Below are positions 46,406 to 57,660 of a DNA stretch of 64,000 nucleotides, one piece after another. Every line of letters begins with the position of its first letter. Position 1 is the stretch's first letter. Origin of the DNA: Aralia elata (lineage: Eukaryota; Streptophyta; Magnoliopsida; Apiales; Araliaceae); the NCBI GenBank assembly GCA_034770075.1, contig CM068382.1:7885685-7949684 (forward strand), written 5' to 3'. The position numbers were made by a program, and so were the translations under genes. The notes under the pieces were generated by a model. It was not told the origin of the DNA. It ran no database searches and saw nothing but the letters and a program-made list of their open reading frames with translations.

Positions 46406-47818
46406 CATTAGCGGAAGAATTAGTCCATAGCCATAACCTTATATATTTTGTTAATAGAGACAATATTATATAATCGTCATGGCCTAATGAATCTGTAATT
46501 AACCTCAGTCGAGCCACTAACCTATATATAGCCTCTTTTTTTGATCAAACAGTCCAATTAACTAAAATATATTAAAATTATAAATTGTTATAAATGATGA
46601 AAAGATTACAATACAAATAATTGAGAAGATAATCATTTCAAACAAAATAATAGATAATAAGGAAATGGCCAATCGTAGCAATAACTAGTGAACACTATAA
46701 ATATACTCTTAAAAAATAATAATATTCTAAAAGTAATGACAAAATATGCAGATCTGAGCAGTTCTTCAATACGAGCAGAGGAAAAACCGGCCGTTATGAT
46801 AACGTCACACCAAAATCTAAACAATCTATCTTCAACTATTTACTTACCGGAAAAATTCTTACAAATGAAAAAAAAAATCCCCCAATTAGAGAAAATAAAG
46901 TCTCCCAAGAGATGATAATAAAATTTTCTCATAAAAGAAAAAAAACTCAGTTATATTACGGAGAAAACAAGTCCTACAAAAGGAAAAAATAAATTTCACA
47001 AAAAGAGAAAAATTATTAGAATACAAGAATAGAGATTTAGGGGAGGGTCTCTCCAAAATAAGGAGAGTCTTTACCAAATCTAAGATGGATGCATGTATAG
47101 CCTAATAACCTTATTTTCATGTAGGGTTTTAGTTAAGTTCTACAATACGAAAATATTAAAATTTGAAAAAATTCAAAGAAAGATATTATATGTACTTATA
47201 AATATTGTTGCTTTAGCTTAAATTTTAATTATAGTTAAGTGGTAGTAAAGAGTATAATTGTTCAAGTATCAATTCCAATTCATTTAGCTAACGTTCAAAT
47301 TCGTTTAAAACTAAACTTACGTAACTCTTAAAATCGAGCCGAATCAAATCAGATTTTGTTGAAACACTGCGTAAGTTACGCGCGCAAGAGTTTTGTAGTG
47401 AGAAACTATTGAAATTTGACTTGGCATTACAGACTTTACAGTACTTCATAACGTTTTTTTCCCCTTTCAAATAAATGCACAGTTCATACGTTATGACATG
47501 TATAAGGGGGAAAGGGACTAGACAATAATGGTGTTACCCTTCTAATGGCGTGTAGGCCAAAACATACAGACATCATGGGGGGCAGGGAAGTGAATAAAGG
47601 GAGTATTCAAGTTGTGGCCAAGCTTTTTCTTTTTCTTTTTTTGTTTTTTGTTTTTTGTTTGTTTTTTGTTTTTTTGTATTTAACCAGTCGCTTATATATG
47701 AATTAGTCAAAAGGAATATATATTATACATTGTAAGATTAATTTTGAATTTTTAAAATTAATTTAAAACATTTTTAAATTCAAATTTGATGAGATTCATT
47801 ATTAACTTTTTAAAATAA
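46406..47818. other. Gene-free sequence
   Basis: AT-rich; a low-complexity T/G run at about 47625-47680 (TTTTTTGTTTTTTG units). Short frames at 46230-47077 have no recognisable homology. Confidence 0.45.
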
Positions 47819-47820
47819 TA

Positions 47821-48006
47821 CTCTCTTTGTTCCAAAATTAGATATACAATTTAACTTTTAAGGTCAAACGACAGTATATAACAAAAATTATTAATCACAA
47901 AATTTATTTCATTCTAAAATTTTATGATTTGTACCAATTTTAAAGTTTAATATGCCGTTGTTTGACCTCAAAAATCAAATTGTATATCTAATTTTGGAAC
48001 GGAGAG
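47821..48006. mobile_element. Stowaway-like MITE, perhaps nested in an older one
   Basis: Inverted ends CTCTCTTTGTTCCAAAATTA and TAATTTTGGAACGGAGAG; internal arms include AGATATACAATTT and its inverse. TA precedes the left end. Flanking sequence (about 47700-47820 and 48010-48170, ending GTTTGGAATAGAGGAAGTA) resembles the two halves of another worn MITE like the one near 46000, so this copy may sit inside it. Confidence 0.7.
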
Positions 48007-48170
48007 ATTAAATGTTTTAATTATTAGTACATTTTTAGGTAGTTAATAGTTTTCATAATTATATTATCTTAGATTAAATGAATTTATATCAAAATTAAAT
48101 TTATAAATATCTCAAGTTAATTTCAAAAAATTAAATTGAACCTACAGTTTGGAATAGAGGAAGTAAATTT

Positions 48171-49344
48171 TTTTAGTGAAATATTGAGAATGTTAAGTTA
48201 GCAACTTATTTGAAAACTTAAAATGTTAGAAAGATGCCCCAATAATAATTGTGCTAACAAAGTTCTTGCGTTAATCTTACCTTCCGTTTCTTTGATGTTC
48301 ATGGAATTTGATATGTAAAATTAAAATTCTGTCTGGTGGACAGGAGGAGCCGAGGAGGGTACCAAAGTTGAAGTCAGGCCACTTAAAAGCGGGCACATGC
48401 TCATATTTGAAATTTGATGATTGGGCTTCAAAAAGGACCTAAAACTTCATTCCGAGTTGATCCACTTGAATGGTTTAAGATTACATATGATTTTGCTGTT
48501 GGATCAAGCTTTAGTGACGCTACTCTTCTTTTATTTTTATTTTATTTTATTCCTTTTTTTTTTTTATAGATTTTTGTTGATTTTAGAATTGTAGATATAA
48601 GATAGATATAAAATATAATCTTGAATATTTCTTAATAATACATTTTGGCTGCGAAAACACAAGTAATAATATCATAAAAAATTGTAGTTATTGAAATTAT
48701 CAGAACAAAAGTGATGTTGTCAAATTAAATATATTTTTAACGATACTCATCTTTTGATGTCGTTGCGTTGATGAAACTTATTTTTAGCCACATTTTTTCT
48801 CTCAAGGAGATCATATTAATATACTTTTTATTTTAAGCGACATTTGTTATGTTGAAATATCAACGTCTAAATTGTTCTAATTTTTTGTACACATCAATGA
48901 GTGGAAGGGAGCAAGAAAAGAAAAGAAAATGTTTACAAACACAACAAATACTCCGTCCATTCCAAACTTACGTAAAGCCTTGAACTTACTAAGAACAAGA
49001 TGTATTATTAGTTTCTTCGTCACTTTAATTTCATGAAGGCATCAGGTTACAACAACAGTCAAAGTATACGTGCAAATGAAACACATAAATTAAACTTAAT
49101 ACATTTGATACACATAAAGCCACTGAAAAACACACATACACTCGCATTTATGTATAAAAAACTAATATTTTCACATGAGAAACTGATTTTTTCACAATTG
49201 TCTCTAGATCTCACATGAAAGTGGAATTCATCCATGTGACAAATAATATTTTTATGTGAAAATATCGATTTAACAAGAACTATCAGTCCTTTCCATGATA
49301 TATTATGCAATATAGAGTACTATATATATTATGAGTAACAACAA
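48171..49344. other. Gene-free AT-rich sequence
   Basis: Intergenic DNA downstream of the Ole e 1-like gene; the part next to 49344 presumably includes its 3' untranslated region. An inverted pair around ACTGATTTTTTCACAATTG / CACATGAGAAACTGA (49150-49260) is visible but weak. Confidence 0.4.
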
Positions 49345-50406
49345 TTAGGGTATGCCAATGATAGGGACGAAAGGGTTAAGATAGTAGCTAGATGGAGCTA
49401 AGCCCCATTCCTTTGGAAGAGGAAGATCAATGGTTTTGGACGAGCCGATACCGGAGTTTTTGAAAGTATAGAAGTTTAGAGGCTTGGAGATGGTGTACGA
49501 TGAGTCGTCAGAGTCATGCGCCTTAACAACATTGGAGACCATGTCCTTCCTTGAAGCATAGATCTGGTCTGGACCACCTAGGACCCTGGCTAGGCAGTTG
49601 AGTGAACCATGATGAGTTGATGTTGGAGTGTCTTTGGGGAGCTTGGTTTTAAAGGTTCCATCTTTTCCTGTGGTTGTCACTGCCAATTTTTTCACTTGGT
49701 TACACTTCACTGCAACCTTTATGCCTGAGGAAGGAAGAGGAGAGAGAGAAATGTTAATGAAATAAGCAAATAATAAGAGCTTTGTTTCTCAATCAACTTT
49801 CTCAGTTAGTGTGTTAGGTAGAATCGTGACTAACGTTTTCAGTGCTATGAAAAATAGAAAAGAAAAATCAACTTTCTCTTCATCATATATTTTTCATCAT
49901 GATGTTGTAACATATATCTGCACACACAAGTGATACATCTAGAGTAATGAATAATATATATAGAAAGGAAGCCTACTAAGCGATCCTTTAGTTTTTCCTT
50001 TTCCACTTTAGAAACCCTATTTTAAAAAAAGTGGTATCATTATGAGCACAAATAACTTTAAAGTAATACTAGTCTCCGTACAAAAGAATTAGCGAGAATC
50101 GAATCTAACACCTAACGGTCCTAACGAGTTAAATTTAACCATCAGCTAGCTTAAAGCTCCTAATTTAGAGAACTACTTAAAAGTTAAAATAACAAGGACT
50201 ATGTACCATTTTTGCCTAGCTGTTAATTTCTTTATTTATTTGTGCACCTTATAGACATTAGCAAAAGTGGAGAAACCTGAGAAATCGTAATCCGTATCGC
50301 AATCTAAGCAAGAGACTGAGCCCTTAAGGACCTGGCATGTCGAAAGTTCAACCCTAGCAAGAGCCAAAGTAAAGAAGATCATTGCCATTATCTGATGAAG
50401 CGCCAT
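49345..50406 (-). CDS. Pollen Ole e 1 allergen / extensin-family secreted protein, 2 exons
   Basis: A small secreted, probably cell-wall-associated protein. Exons 50277-50406 and 49345-49724 give 510 nt and 169 residues. An N-terminal signal peptide (MALHQIMAMIFFTLALARVE) is followed by the Ole e 1 domain: QVLKGSVSCLDC, DFSGIKVAVKCNQVKKLAVT, TTGKDGTFKTKLP, LNCLARVLGGPDQIYASRK, and a C-terminal signature IDLPLPKEWGLAPSSYY with final PIIGIP. The closest family I recall is the Arabidopsis At2g47540 / At5g05500 group, whose members share the DLPLPPEWGLAPSSYY ending; At5g05500-type genes are tied to root hairs. The intron (49725-50276) is a standard GT-AG in phase 1. Conserved Cys residues lie near 24, 33, 36 and 52. 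The frame is intact, so the gene is likely functional despite a retrotransposon about 500 bp upstream. Confidence 0.9.
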
Positions 50407-50472
50407 TATCGAGAAGTTATTGCAAGAATGAGCTGCTCAATATGGATATGGATAAAGATGTCAAATTAAGCA

Positions 50473-50485
50473 GCTTATAAATAGA
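50473..50485 (-). promoter_or_regulatory. Candidate TATA box of the Ole e 1-like gene
   Basis: CTATTTATAAGC on the minus strand, about 70 bases upstream of the start codon, a normal distance for a plant promoter with a short leader. Confidence 0.5.
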
Positions 50486-50868
50486 TAAAGCAATATCATG
50501 ATTCATGAACATAGTTAATGAAGGGACCCAAAAGCCTCACTTGGTAGTTGGTGTTTAGGAGAAAAAGCAGAATCTATTTTTATTATAATATATCCATATG
50601 ATCATATACAAATTTAAAGTGTCCTTGCAGTCATATATGTAAATTTATGACCTGCTTTTACAATAAGTGCGCATTTACTGAGTCTGACTCCTTGGAAAAG
50701 CCTTGCAGGGAAATTGCTGTATATGTTTTCTGCTCAGTAGACATTATATGTCTCACAGATTTTGCAGGGTTTATCATTATTGATACATCACCTTTTTCAA
50801 CCTATACTCAACTAACATGCAAAAACTTTCATGAGTTTTTTAATGGCAGCTGATATTTTCTAATTTCA

Positions 50869-50901
<33 letters not shown>
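50869..50901. repeat. AT microsatellite, the target of the Copia insertion
   Basis: About 16 AT units directly left of the Copia LTR; an AT run also continues right of the element (56129-56145). The element evidently inserted into a single microsatellite. Confidence 0.85.
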
Positions 50902-50906
<5 letters not shown>

Positions 50907-51381
50907 AGAAATCAGGCCTTCACAAATACACTAAGATAAATACAAGCACACTACTGTATGAAATAGAAAATAATAACACAAGAATTTTACGTGGAAACCC
51001 AACTGGGAAAAACCACGGGGAGAGATCTCAGAAATTCACTATGAAAATAATATGGAGATTACAAACTCTCAACTGAGAAATAAACTAACTGTTTATTTTC
51101 TCTCTACCTCTATAGATCTCAAATGCTCAAACTTGAGCTTTCTCTCTCTAACTCTATTTGCTTCTCTAAGCTTTGGTGTATTTCAAAATGAAGGAGTAGT
51201 CTCCTTTTATAGGCTACCCAATAATATGGTAGGTGGGTGTGAACAATGAGATAGTAGGTGGGTGTGAACAATTGAATAAAATGGTAGGCTTGCCTAACTT
51301 GCTTAATTCTAACATGCCTAACCTTTTGACAATGTGGTGTGCATTCCCACTAACCAACCAAAATGTGAGCCAAAAACAACA
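50902..51381 (-). repeat. 3' LTR of the Copia element
   Basis: 480 bp; ends TGTTGAGAAATC...AAAACAACA on the plus strand. No difference from 55649-56128 was seen on reading both. A polypurine tract (CAAGGTGGAGATT on the minus strand, about 51382-51395) adjoins it. Confidence 0.95.
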
Positions 51382-51476
51382 ATCTCCACCTTGGCTCATA
51401 TTCCCCAAATACTAGATATTGTGAACTTCTTTGTGTCTGTGAATGCATCCCTCTCCCTAGATACTCCACCACGAAC

Positions 51477-54400
51477 TTAACATTCGACGAAGTGAATTAA
51501 GTCCAAGCAATGCTTGAACTTTTCTGATGTCACCGACTTTGTAAGCATATCTGCGGCATTCTCCTTTGTGTGAACTTTACGAACTGCAATGTCACCATTG
51601 TTCAGCCATTCACGAATCTTGTGATACCGAACATCTATATGTTTGGTCTTGGCATGGAACACCTGGTTCTTCGCTAAATGAATAGCACTTTGACTATCAC
51701 ACTGTATCTGGATACTGCCCTGCTTGAAACCTAGTTCTTGAACTAGTCCCTTTAGCCACAAAGCCTCTTTACTTGCCTCTGTCAACGCCATATACTCAGC
51801 CTCTGTTGTTGATAATGCTGTCGTAGACTGTAACACTGACCTCCAACATATACATCCTCCACAAAAGGTGTATACTAACCCTGTCATAGATCTTCTTGAA
51901 TCTAGGTCTCCAGCATAATCCGAATCAACAAACCCTGTAACCTCACTCTTTGCGGTATCACGATCAAACATAAGACCGTAATTGGTTGTACCTGCAAGAT
52001 AACGGAAAATCCATTTGACAGCATTCCAATGCTCTTTTCCTGGATTTGCCATATACCTGCTAACCACACTGACTGCATGTGAGATATCTGGCCTTGTACA
52101 TACCATGGCGTACATGAGACAACCCACTGCATTTGCATACGGTACTTTGGACATATACTCCACCTCATCCTCTGTCTTTAGGCTTAACTGTGAAGATAAC
52201 CTGAAATGTGCTGCCAACGGAGTGCTAACTGGTTTAGCATTATGCATGTTAAACCTCTCCAAGACCTTTTGCACATATCCTTTCTGAGTTAACCACAGTT
52301 TTCCTGCCTGACGATCTCTGTGAATTTCCATACCTAGGATCTTCTTTGCTGATCCAAGATCTTTCATGTCCAATTCACTACTTAACAATTTCTTCAACTG
52401 AAGAACATCTGACATCCTCTTTGCTGCTATCAACATGTCATCAACATATAGCGTCAGCAATACTAGAGAGCCATCATCAAGCGATCTGAAATACACACAT
52501 GGATCATACTCCGAACGAGAGTAACCATGAGCTACCATGAAGCTGTCAAACCGCATGTACCACTGTCTCGGGGACTACTTCAAACCATAGAGAGACTTTT
52601 TCAAGCTACAAACTAAGCTCTCTTTTCCTGGTTCCATAAACCCCTCTGGTTGCTTCATGTAGATCTTTTCTTCTAAATCACCATGAAGGAAAGCTGTTTT
52701 CACATCAAGCTGCTCTAACTCCATATCTTGTGATGCTACAATAGATAAGATCAACCGAATCGATGTGTGTTTCACAACTGGTGAGAAGATCTCATTGTAG
52801 TCGATTCCCTCTCTTTGAGAGAATCCCTTTGCCACTAACCTGGCCTTGAATCTTTCACCTTCTTTATCAGACTGAGCTTCCTTTTTCCTGAACACTCACT
52901 TGCATCCTATAGCCTTTGATCCTTTTGGAAGTTGAACTAACTCCCAAGTCTGGTTCTTCTGTAAAGACTCCATCTCTTCTGCCATCGCTATCACCCATTT
53001 ATCATTTTCCTCGGACTGAATAGCATCCTGATAGCTAGTTGGATCTCCACTACCAGCAATCAAGGCAAAGGCAACCATGTCTTCAAACCCATATCTTTGC
53101 ACTGGTTTGCTGACTCGCCTTTCCCGATCTCTAACAAGATTATAGGACCTCTCTTGGGGATCTAAGGGATGATTATCTTCAATCTCTTCAGATTCTTTTG
53201 TCTTTTCGGGAAGCTCGACCTCAACTGGGTGTGTCTGTAACTCACTTGCTGCAGATTCTTCATTCTCGGATTTGTTCAACATGTGTTTCTCATCGAACAC
53301 CACATCTCTGCTGACAACCTTCTTCTTGGAAACTGGATCCCATAACCGGTATCCCTTGACTCCATCTTCATATCCAAGGAAAATACACTCCTTTGACCTT
53401 GGATCAAGTTTGGACTGTCGTTCTTCGACCGGTAGATGAACATAAATTGGACAACCAAAAATTTTCATCACAGAAAAATCAACTGGTTTCCCTCTCCATA
53501 CCTCCTCGGGGATTTTGTGACCAATTCCAGCTGAAGGAGATCGATTTATCAGATAACAGGCTGTGTTGAGTGCCTCAGCCCAGAAACTCTTGGGCAAACC
53601 CGCATTCAACCTCATACATCTGGTGCGTTCCAATAGAGTTCTGTTCATCCTCTCTGCAACTCCATTTTGCTCTGGAGTTCTTTTAACTGAGAAGTGCCTA
53701 GTGATACATTCATCCTGGCAGAACTGTAGGAATGACCTGTCTCTGTATTCCGTGCCATTATCTGATCTGAAATACTTCAACTTCTTTCCGGTCTGGTTTT
53801 CTACTTTAGCTTTCCACTGCTTAAAGATTCTAAAAACCTCAGATTTCTGCTTCATAAAATAAACCCACATCTTTCTGGAGTAGTCATCTATAAAGCTGAC
53901 AAAATATTGGGCTCCACCCATTGAAGTATGCTTGATCGGCCCCCACACATCTGAATGTACATAATCAAGTACATTCTTACTGGTTTGTGCTCCTGCTTTG
54001 AAGCTTACCCTCCGTTGTTTGCCGTACACGCAAAACTTGCAAAATTCCAAACTGCACGTTTTGACACCTTTCAGCAACTGCCTTTTGTGAAGTTCTTTCA
54101 TTCCACCTTCACTCAAATGACCAAGTCGCATGTGCCATAATTCTGTGTTATCACTGCTAGAATTATCCTGCACAGAAATTGTTGCTCCACCAGTAACTGT
54201 GTCCCCTATCAACCTGTAGAGGGTGCCCTTCTTTTGGCCCTTCATAATTACCATCGAACCCTTGGTAATTTTGATGACACCATCTCTGACTGAGATACTA
54301 CAACCCATAGAGTCAAGTACTCCAACCGATAGTAAATTCTTCTTCAATTCTGGAATATACCTTACATCGCCCAATGTTTTGATAACCCCGTCAAACATTT

Positions 54401-55457
54401 TAACTTTGATGGTGCCTATTCTAGTAATTTTGCAGACTGCATTGTTACCTAATAAAACTGTACCACCATTGTAGGATGTAAAAGTATCAAACCAATCCCT
54501 GTGAGGGGACATATGAAAAGAACAACCAGAATCCATGTACCAATCTATAAGGTTGCTACTGTCTCTAACAGATAAGAGATCACCATGTGAAGCTTCATTT
54601 TCTGTCACTGTGTACAACTCTCCATCGCTGCACACATTCGTTTGCTCAACAACATTAGCAGAATTTTCAATCTGCTTACCTTTCTTCTTGTTTTCTTTCT
54701 TCGACAATGGACACTGATTTTTATAGTGGCCTTTCTCGTGGCATTGATAACACTCAACTTGAGATTTATCCTTCTTGCCTGGTCTCGACTGAGACCTTCC
54801 TCGTTCCTTGCCGAAATTTTTCCGATTAGGACCCCTGCCACGCCCATTTGAAAATACAAGAAGACTATTTCCTTGATCTCTGGAAGTAATGCCCCTGAAC
54901 TTATCTTGGTCCAAGACTGCTGACATCACATCGTCAACTGCAAGTTTTTCCTTCCCTACAAGGAGAGTAGTTTGGAGAGTTGAGTATGAGTCTGGTAGAG
55001 AGACAAGAAGAAATAAGGCTTTATCTTCTTCGTCCAGCTTTACATCGATACTGGTAAGTTGGGTCACCAATCTATTAAACTCATTAATATGATTGGTCAA
55101 ATCTGACCCTTCGTCCATCCGAAGCCGGTACAATTCCTTCTTCAAATATAATCGATTTGACAGAGACTTCGACTTGTAAACTTTCTCAAGTTTCTCCCAC
55201 AAGTCCTTCGGAGAGGTGTCTGTCAAAACCTGATATTTGATCTGTGGCGCCAAACTCAATCTGATTGTTGCCACAGCCTTTGCTTCAAGTTCCATCCATT
55301 TTTCATCTGTCATATCCGTTGGTTTCTTCTCTTTCCCTTCTAATGCAATTGTCAATCCCTGTTGAGCCAATACATCTCTGACTGTACACTGCCAAATATT
55401 GAAATTTGACTTTCCGTCAAATGGTTTAACTTCGTACCTCATACTCATGCTTGTCAT
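51477..55457 (-). pseudogene. Copia gag-pol polyprotein with two nonsense codons
   Basis: The frame runs from ATG 55455-55457 to a stop at 51477, one continuous reading frame apart from two stops. Gag (UBN2 type) ends with zinc knuckle CYQCHEKGHYKNQC. Protease shows WYMDSGCSFHMS. Integrase has the HxxxH-CxxC segment (HMRLGHLS to FCKFC) and the DDE core (HSDVWGP, FRSDNGTEY, PEQNGVAERMNRTL). Reverse transcriptase shows LDVKTAFLHGDLEE and LTLYVDDMLIA, and RNase H ends the protein (VDSDYAGD, TTEAEYMA, VRYHKIRE). Stop 1 (52896-52898) is TGA where the family has Trp (GCKWVFR). Stop 2 (about 52557-52559) is TAG where the family has Gln (GLKQSPRQW). Both are single transitions. Wording such as YRLWDPVSKKKVVSRDVVF places it near Tnt1 (Tork lineage). 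Confidence 0.93.
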
Positions 55458-55506
55458 CTTCGTATTTGTGACCTGCGAGATTTCTCTAAACGGATCGTAC
55501 CAGTTG

Positions 55507-55619
55507 GCCAGGTAAGTGTAAGTCGGGCGGGAGTCTCTCCGTGCTTTTGCAACGGTGACTAATTAAGTAACCACCTTTCTTAAAGGCACTGCCTTTGGAA
55601 CCACTTTCCTATACACCAA
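55507..55619 (-). other. Leader module shared with the gag-only element (copy 2)
   Basis: Homologue of 15710-15818. Identical runs include GCCAGGTAAGTGTAAG, GGGAGTCTCTCCGTG, CGGTGACTAATT and GAACCACTTTCCTA, in the same order. It starts about 15 nt after the primer site and ends about 50 nt before the gag start codon, so it makes up nearly the whole Copia leader between those points. Confidence 0.85.
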
Positions 55620-55634
55620 CGGTGTGAACCAAAA

Positions 55635-55646
55635 GCTCTGATACCA
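55635..55646 (-). other. Primer binding site, initiator tRNA-Met type
   Basis: TGGTATCAGAGC on the minus strand, two bases from the LTR; this is the standard primer site of plant Copia elements. Confidence 0.9.
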
Positions 55647-55648
55647 AT

Positions 55649-56128
55649 TGTTGAGAAATCAGGCCTTCACAAATACACTAAGATAAATACAAGCACACTA
55701 CTGTATGAAATAGAAAATAATAACACAAGAATTTTACGTGGAAACCCAACTGGGAAAAACCACGGGGAGAGATCTCAGAAATTCACTATGAAAATAATAT
55801 GGAGATTACAAACTCTCAACTGAGAAATAAACTAACTGTTTATTTTCTCTCTACCTCTATAGATCTCAAATGCTCAAACTTGAGCTTTCTCTCTCTAACT
55901 CTATTTGCTTCTCTAAGCTTTGGTGTATTTCAAAATGAAGGAGTAGTCTCCTTTTATAGGCTACCCAATAATATGGTAGGTGGGTGTGAACAATGAGATA
56001 GTAGGTGGGTGTGAACAATTGAATAAAATGGTAGGCTTGCCTAACTTGCTTAATTCTAACATGCCTAACCTTTTGACAATGTGGTGTGCATTCCCACTAA
56101 CCAACCAAAATGTGAGCCAAAAACAACA
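55649..56128 (-). repeat. 5' LTR of the Copia element
   Basis: 480 bp. On the minus strand it begins TGTTGTTTTTGGCTC and carries a TATA box (CCTATAAAAGGAG, about 55951-55963), the likely start of the element's transcript. Confidence 0.95.
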
Positions 56129-56152
56129 ATATATATATATATATGTGTGTGT

Positions 56153-57340
56153 GAGTTCCCATTCGTGACAACCGGTTGCTACGGACACTATTCTAGCAAC
56201 CATGATCTTAGCTATTAATCGTCATAATAAAAGGCTAAGATTAAAAACAATTTAATTCCTGCCACTAGAGCTTCTAGCGACAGTGATATTCTTTGTTGCG
56301 ACAACAAAAATTACCAAAAAACCTTCCATTATATATGCAATCACTTTATTCTCTGACTTCACCTATAAAGTTTTGTTGGTTTGTATAAGCAGTGTCCCAT
56401 AACACTAGTCACTTAATTCCTCCATCCCTGTTCAATAGGTATAAGAATTAGGATGGCAAAAAAAAAAGGACACAAATCCACATCTTTAAGCTAAAATATT
56501 GTTAATATTATTTTTACTAATTTTTCCCTTTTTTAGAGTTTATTTTTTGAAAAGAGAAAAAAATTAAAAATATGGAAGAGATGAATATATAAGACTAACT
56601 TGGGCCAAATATCATGTACTTTAATTTAAGATATTTACAAATGATATTTTACAGTCATATTTTTTTGTCTCATCTCATGTATTAATATTAGATATTTTTA
56701 TTTAATTATAAAATTAAATAAACGAATAAATAATATATAATAAGGTCTCATGTATATATCATTTGTAAATATCTTAAAAATGATATTAATAATATTTTAA
56801 TATGACTCTAAAATATCATTTGTAAATATCTTAAATTAAAGTACATGATATTTGGCCCAAGTCAGTCTTGTATATTCATCTCTTCCATTTTTTTAATTTT
56901 TTCCTCTTTTCAAAAAATAAAAACTAAAAAAAAGGAAAAATTAGTAAAAATAATATTAATAATATTTTTGCTTAAAGATTTGGATTTGTCTCTTTTTTTG
57001 CCATCCTAATTCTTATACCCATTGAACAGGGATGGAGAAATTAAGTGACTAGTGTAATGGGACACTGATTAAACAAACTAGCAAAACTTTATATGTGAAG
57101 TCAGAGAATGAAGTGATTGCATATATATATTTCCACACTGCCGCTACACCTTGTAGCGGCAAGTAATAATGAATGGAGGGCTTTTTAGTAATTTTTGTTG
57201 CCGCAACAAAGAATATCACTGCCGCTAGCGGCAGGAATTAAATTACTTTTAATCTCAGCCTTTTATTATGACCATCAATGGCAAAGATCATAGTTGCTGG
57301 AATAGTGTCCGTGGCAACCGGTTGTCACGGATGAGCACCC
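56153..57340. mobile_element. 1.2-kb foldback transposon with arms of about 540 bp
   Basis: Outer ends CGTGACAACCGGTTGC (left) and GCAACCGGTTGTCACG (right) are inverted, and matching continues inward for more than 500 bp (for example AGTCACTTAATT, GCCATCCTAATTCTTATACC and its inverse). The centre is near 56715 (TTTAATTATAAAATTAAA). The right arm carries an extra insertion of about 45 bp (CCGCTACACCTTGTAGCGGC, about 57133-57180) missing from the left arm. Arms contain palindromes such as GCCGCTAGCGGC. No ORF. It lies right next to the AT microsatellite invaded by the Copia element. Confidence 0.88.
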
Positions 57341-57369
57341 TATATATATATATATATACATACACAGAA

Positions 57370-57660
57370 CCGATCTCCAACGGATCCAAAAAACGGACCT
57401 GCTTCCGTCGTTATAGCATAAACCGTCGTCATAGGTCTATGACGACGGTTAGCTATGGCGACAGAACCGTCGTTATATAAAGTCCGTTTTGACTGACCGC
57501 TACTCCCTCTAGCGATCAGTATAAAAATTGATTTAATTAATATCTGGCCGCTAGTGGGAGTAGCGGTCGTGCCCTCCTCCTACCCTAGGATCTTATTTTG
57601 GACGCCTGAATCACAGTTAGTTGAAACAGTGCCCGTAGCTAACGTTTTCTGTGGATCATT
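57370..57660. repeat. Cluster of short palindromes, possible transposon end
   Basis: AACCGTCGTCATAGG / CTATGACGACGGTT (57421-57450) is a hairpin, and GACCGCTACTCCCTCTAGCG / CCGCTAGTGGGAGTAGCGGTC (57497-57570) is an inverted pair. Repeated ACCGTCGT motifs resemble subterminal repeats of CACTA elements, but no CACTA terminus is visible. Class unresolved. Confidence 0.45.

Larger units (their letters stand above)
50902..56128 (-). mobile_element. Full-length Tork/Tnt1-like Copia retrotransposon
   Basis: Two 480-bp LTRs (50902-51381, 55649-56128) enclose a 4.3-kb interior on the minus strand. A primer site matching initiator tRNA-Met and a polypurine tract are present. The polyprotein has the Copia order gag, protease, integrase, reverse transcriptase, RNase H, but is interrupted by two stop codons. 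The LTRs read as identical, so the insertion is very recent. Because the target was an AT microsatellite, the 5-bp duplication cannot be identified cleanly (ATATT versus ATATA). Confidence 0.95.

Noticed and set aside
51052..51415. Small frames in both Copia LTRs
   Set aside because: They recur identically because the LTRs are identical; LTRs are not expected to code.
53563..55092. Plus-strand frames opposite the Copia gag-pol
   Set aside because: Antisense shadows of the polyprotein without domain similarity.
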